10,000 bases of DNA. Source: Apostichopus japonicus (lineage: Eukaryota; Echinodermata; Holothuroidea; Aspidochirotida; Stichopodidae). Location of the stretch: NCBI RefSeq assembly GCF_037975245.1, contig NW_027288853.1, forward strand, positions 1 to 10,000, given 5' to 3'. Below, one piece after another: positions 8,201 to 10,000 of this stretch (the first letter of the stretch is position 1; every line of letters begins with the position of its first letter). The position numbers were made by a program, and so were the translations under genes. Under the pieces are notes generated by a model that had not been told where the DNA came from, did not search any database, and saw only the letters and a list, made by a program, of their open reading frames with translations.

Positions 8201-8225
8201 TTGTCTTCCAGACACTAATTCATAT

Positions 8226-8240
8226 CACACACACACGCAC
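8226..8240. repeat. Short (CA)n microsatellite
   Basis: CACACACACACGCAC, a CA dinucleotide run with one interruption. Confidence 0.9.
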
Positions 8241-8330
8241 ATACAGTAAGCCAATTGAAAACTTTCAATATTGAGTAATAACTGCTTTAACCTTGATTGG
8301 ATAACAGCTGAAGATTAAACTGTCCTCATA

Positions 8331-8345
8331 CACCCACCCACCCAC
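8331..8345. repeat. Short (CACC)n microsatellite
   Basis: CACCCACCCACCCAC, about three and a half copies of a 4-bp unit. Confidence 0.9.
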
Positions 8346-9285
8346 AGTGATCTAATGTAAGTTTGGAATTTGTGTAATGTTATTTATCAATTGTAATGGA
8401 ATAAAATCATATAATGAAGATAACTTTGTAGGCATTCACAATGTTCCACACTATGACATGAAATAGGGAGTGAACAGTAATGCACTCAATGCACAAGGTC
8501 ATCACCAGAGGCACCAAGCTGTAGCATGCTAAAGATTGCTAACAGTTTCCAAAGTATTTTCCTGGTGGCTGAGATGACTAGACAATTGAAAGTATCACTC
8601 AAGTGGGAGTATGATTGGCCATTATTCGACTTTCTAGCATATTTTAGGCTAAAACTGATGAGCTTTGTCATTAAGTGTCTGTTATTAAATCTCTATACCA
8701 AATCAACATCCTTTGTTTTCCCTGTAGTATTTACATGGATCAGTGCTGTCTCACATCTTTGAAAGAATAATTTTTGTCAAAGAAGAAAAGGAAAGCAAAA
8801 ATATCACCAACATTTCCTTCTTTGAACCTTAATATGACTGTAGCACCCCTTATTTTGTGAGTACTTGTGAGTACTTACTAGAATTAGTTTCCCCCTCCTT
8901 GTGATTTAAATTCACCCACAAATTCTTGGAGCTCATGGAGTTCAATGGCCTGTTACTTCCTTGCAGAAAGTTGTTAACTATGCCTTCTTGGAATGACATT
9001 GCTTTGTGTACCTAGAAGAGTAAACCACTTTCTATCCATAAGACATCATATTCAAATGTTGAAATGTTCCCGGGCCCATGAGATGAAACTCTTAGATGAA
9101 ACTCTTTCGCAAACAGGTGATCCTAGTGTTCACCTCTTTGTGTATGTGCACATCTCCTAGGGGCTACATCACTAAGTTCTTTACACCTGATTATTCCACT
9201 TTTCAAAATGTGGAAAATCAAAACACACTCACTGCAAAGCCTTAATTTGTAGGACAAAACATAAAACCACAATGGATATTGAAAT

Positions 9286-9480
9286 TAGTGTTTACACGGG
9301 TCCAAAAATCGGGAACCGGGTACCCGAGGGCCGTTACCCGTCGGGTATCCGGGTACCCGGAAAAAATTGTTTACCCTCGTGTATCACGATTTTCAAGAAA
9401 TTACATATTGGATGCTGTAATAAATGCATTATATTCGATACTGACAATGTTTTCATGTTCAAATACGTAGGTGTAAGATA
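9286..9480. mobile_element. Probable hAT-like DNA transposon end with GGGTACCC palindromes
   Basis: A sharply CpG- and GC-rich patch begins at TAGTGTTTACACGGG and holds repeated GGGTACCC-type sites: CGGGTACCCG at 9317-9326, GTTACCCGTCGGGTATCC at about 9333-9350, and the 14-bp perfect palindrome TCCGGGTACCCGGA at 9348-9361. Many hAT-family elements start CAGTG and carry clusters of such short palindromic motifs below the terminus; here the first base would be T in place of C. No matching inverted terminus (CCCGTGTAAACAC) or 8-bp target duplication was found in the window, so only one end, or a fragment, is present. The two overlapping + strand frames at 9272-9481 read through the palindromes and look spurious. 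The right border is arbitrary. Confidence 0.4.
9348..9361. repeat. 14-bp perfect palindrome TCCGGGTACCCGGA
   Basis: Identical to its own reverse complement; the related 10-bp CGGGTACCCG lies at 9317-9326, 31 bases to the left. In transposon ends, repeated sites like this are commonly transposase-binding sites; here that is inference. Confidence 0.9.
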
Positions 9481-9696
9481 AGGTATAAAACCTCCCTCAA
9501 TAATTTTTATTTGCTTCTGTTTCTTTCATTAACTTGTTAATAAATAAATTATTTAATTATAATTAGCATTACTACTAACATCGCACTGCCGCCGCTGCTT
9601 ATGCTAGCTCGTGCAGGTCTATTGGATCAAACGATATAGATATCCAATTTAGCTCTTAAACAGTTTTTAATACTACTACTGGCTATTATGCAGGCC
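9481..9696. other. AT-rich spacer between the two transposon-like ends
   Basis: Contains an AT-only run around 9537-9564 (AATAAATAAATTATTTAATT) and a small GC-richer patch CGCACTGCCGCCGCTGC near 9581-9597. No gene, RNA or repeat family recognised. Confidence 0.5.
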
Positions 9697-10000
9697 CAGG
9701 GTTCTCATTAGCCGCGAGATTGCGCGATTCGCGCAATTTGATCGCATTTGGAATAAACGATTAGTAAAAAGCCACTTGCGATTACTATTTTTTAGTTATC
9801 CCGTCTATAATCCATAAACATCGCGTAAAATTCCTTGTCAGCCTTTCCTTCTTTGAAATAAACGAATGAATAAATAATAATTTCTTCCACATGGAGGCCT
9901 AACACCACACTAAGTCAATGAGAAATCTAGCTAAGCCTAACCATCTGTTTATTTGCTGGAGATGTGACGCAGTTATAAGACATCCATGGAATACTTTCGT
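9697..10000. mobile_element. Possible second hAT-like element end, continuing off the window
   Basis: CAGGGTTCTCATTAG at 9697-9711 has the CAGGG start seen at the ends of many hAT elements and is followed by CpG-rich sequence (CCGCGAGATTGCGCGATTCGCGC), unlike the AT-rich DNA before it. The 8 bases before it (GCAGGCCC region) would be the target duplication, but the other end is not in the window, so this cannot be tested. The remainder to 10000 has scattered CpGs, two AATAAACGA strings at about 9752 and 9857, and no coding signal. Confidence 0.35.
9719..9737. repeat. Palindrome with 9-bp arms, ATTGCGCGA-T-TCGCGCAAT
   Basis: Perfect inverted repeat with a single central base, 22 bases inside the CAGGGTTCTC terminus. 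GC-rich and unlikely by chance in this AT-rich window. Likely part of the transposon-like end. Confidence 0.9.

Larger units (their letters stand above)
8201..9285. other. Non-coding stretch with small simple repeats
   Basis: No gene recognised. The opposing open frames at about 8486-8762 (61 codons minus, 78 codons plus) overlap each other and show no domain. An AATAAA lies at 8400-8405. Two small exact tandem duplications are present: a 10-bp unit TGTGAGTACT twice at 8856-8875 and a 13-bp unit AGATGAAACTCTT twice at 9081-9106. Confidence 0.5.

Noticed and set aside
7872-8215. Minus-strand frames of 64 and 89 codons
   Set aside because: They run through the decayed 115-bp tandem array, so they are translations of repeat sequence.
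8486-8762. Overlapping frames of 61 (minus) and 78 (plus) codons, the latter hydrophobic
   Set aside because: No recognisable domain; the hydrophobic run reflects T-rich DNA. No splice or promoter evidence.
9272-9481. Two overlapping plus-strand frames of 63 and 69 codons
   Set aside because: Both read through the GGGTACCC palindrome cluster of a transposon-like end in different frames; no coding signature.

Overview
This window looks like AT-rich, mostly non-coding eukaryotic nuclear DNA, probably from a marine invertebrate. That guess rests on the overall style: a spliced terminal exon with a pyrimidine-rich acceptor, several tandem arrays, CpG-richer transposon-like inserts in CpG-poor DNA, and a decayed repeat rich in TTTGACCTCCACAAAA-like phrases that I associate, from memory only, with marine invertebrate genomes. 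No species can be named from the sequence. None of the long open frames resembles a protein I know.

Layout, left to right. Positions 1-675 are an 18-bp minisatellite of about 37 copies, cut by the left edge. It probably lies in the last intron of a + strand gene. A good 3' splice site at 741-761 leads into a short terminal coding exon at 762-866 (34 codons and a TAG stop), the only protein-coding sequence I can support. Likely 3' UTR or downstream DNA follows (867-1426). A CpG-richer insert at about 1427-2102 begins TGTGACG and looks like a solo LTR or other transposon fragment, without confirmed target-site duplication. Non-coding DNA follows to about 2696, with a possible poly(A) signal at 2470.

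The most structured element is the satellite at 2768-4566. It is built from a 67-bp unit (A) and two closely related 81-bp units (B and C). Its core is five consecutive A-B-C higher-order repeats of exactly 229 bp each (3065-4209), flanked by irregular units and then by decayed ones. Every B and C unit carries a perfect 12-bp inverted repeat with a 5-nt loop (14 copies), while A keeps only the left arm.

Positions 4626-7281 hold no recognisable gene. A 24-bp motif at 7282-7305 is an inverted, nearly identical copy of 682-708; both copies sit beside tandem arrays. At about 7342-8200 lies an old, decayed tandem array with a period near 115 bp. The right end has two more CpG-rich patches that look like hAT-type DNA transposon ends: one at about 9286 with GGGTACCC palindromes, and one starting CAGGGTTCTCATTAG at 9697 with a 9-bp-arm palindrome.

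There is no operon or gene network here. The content is one gene 3' end embedded in repeat and transposon-derived DNA.
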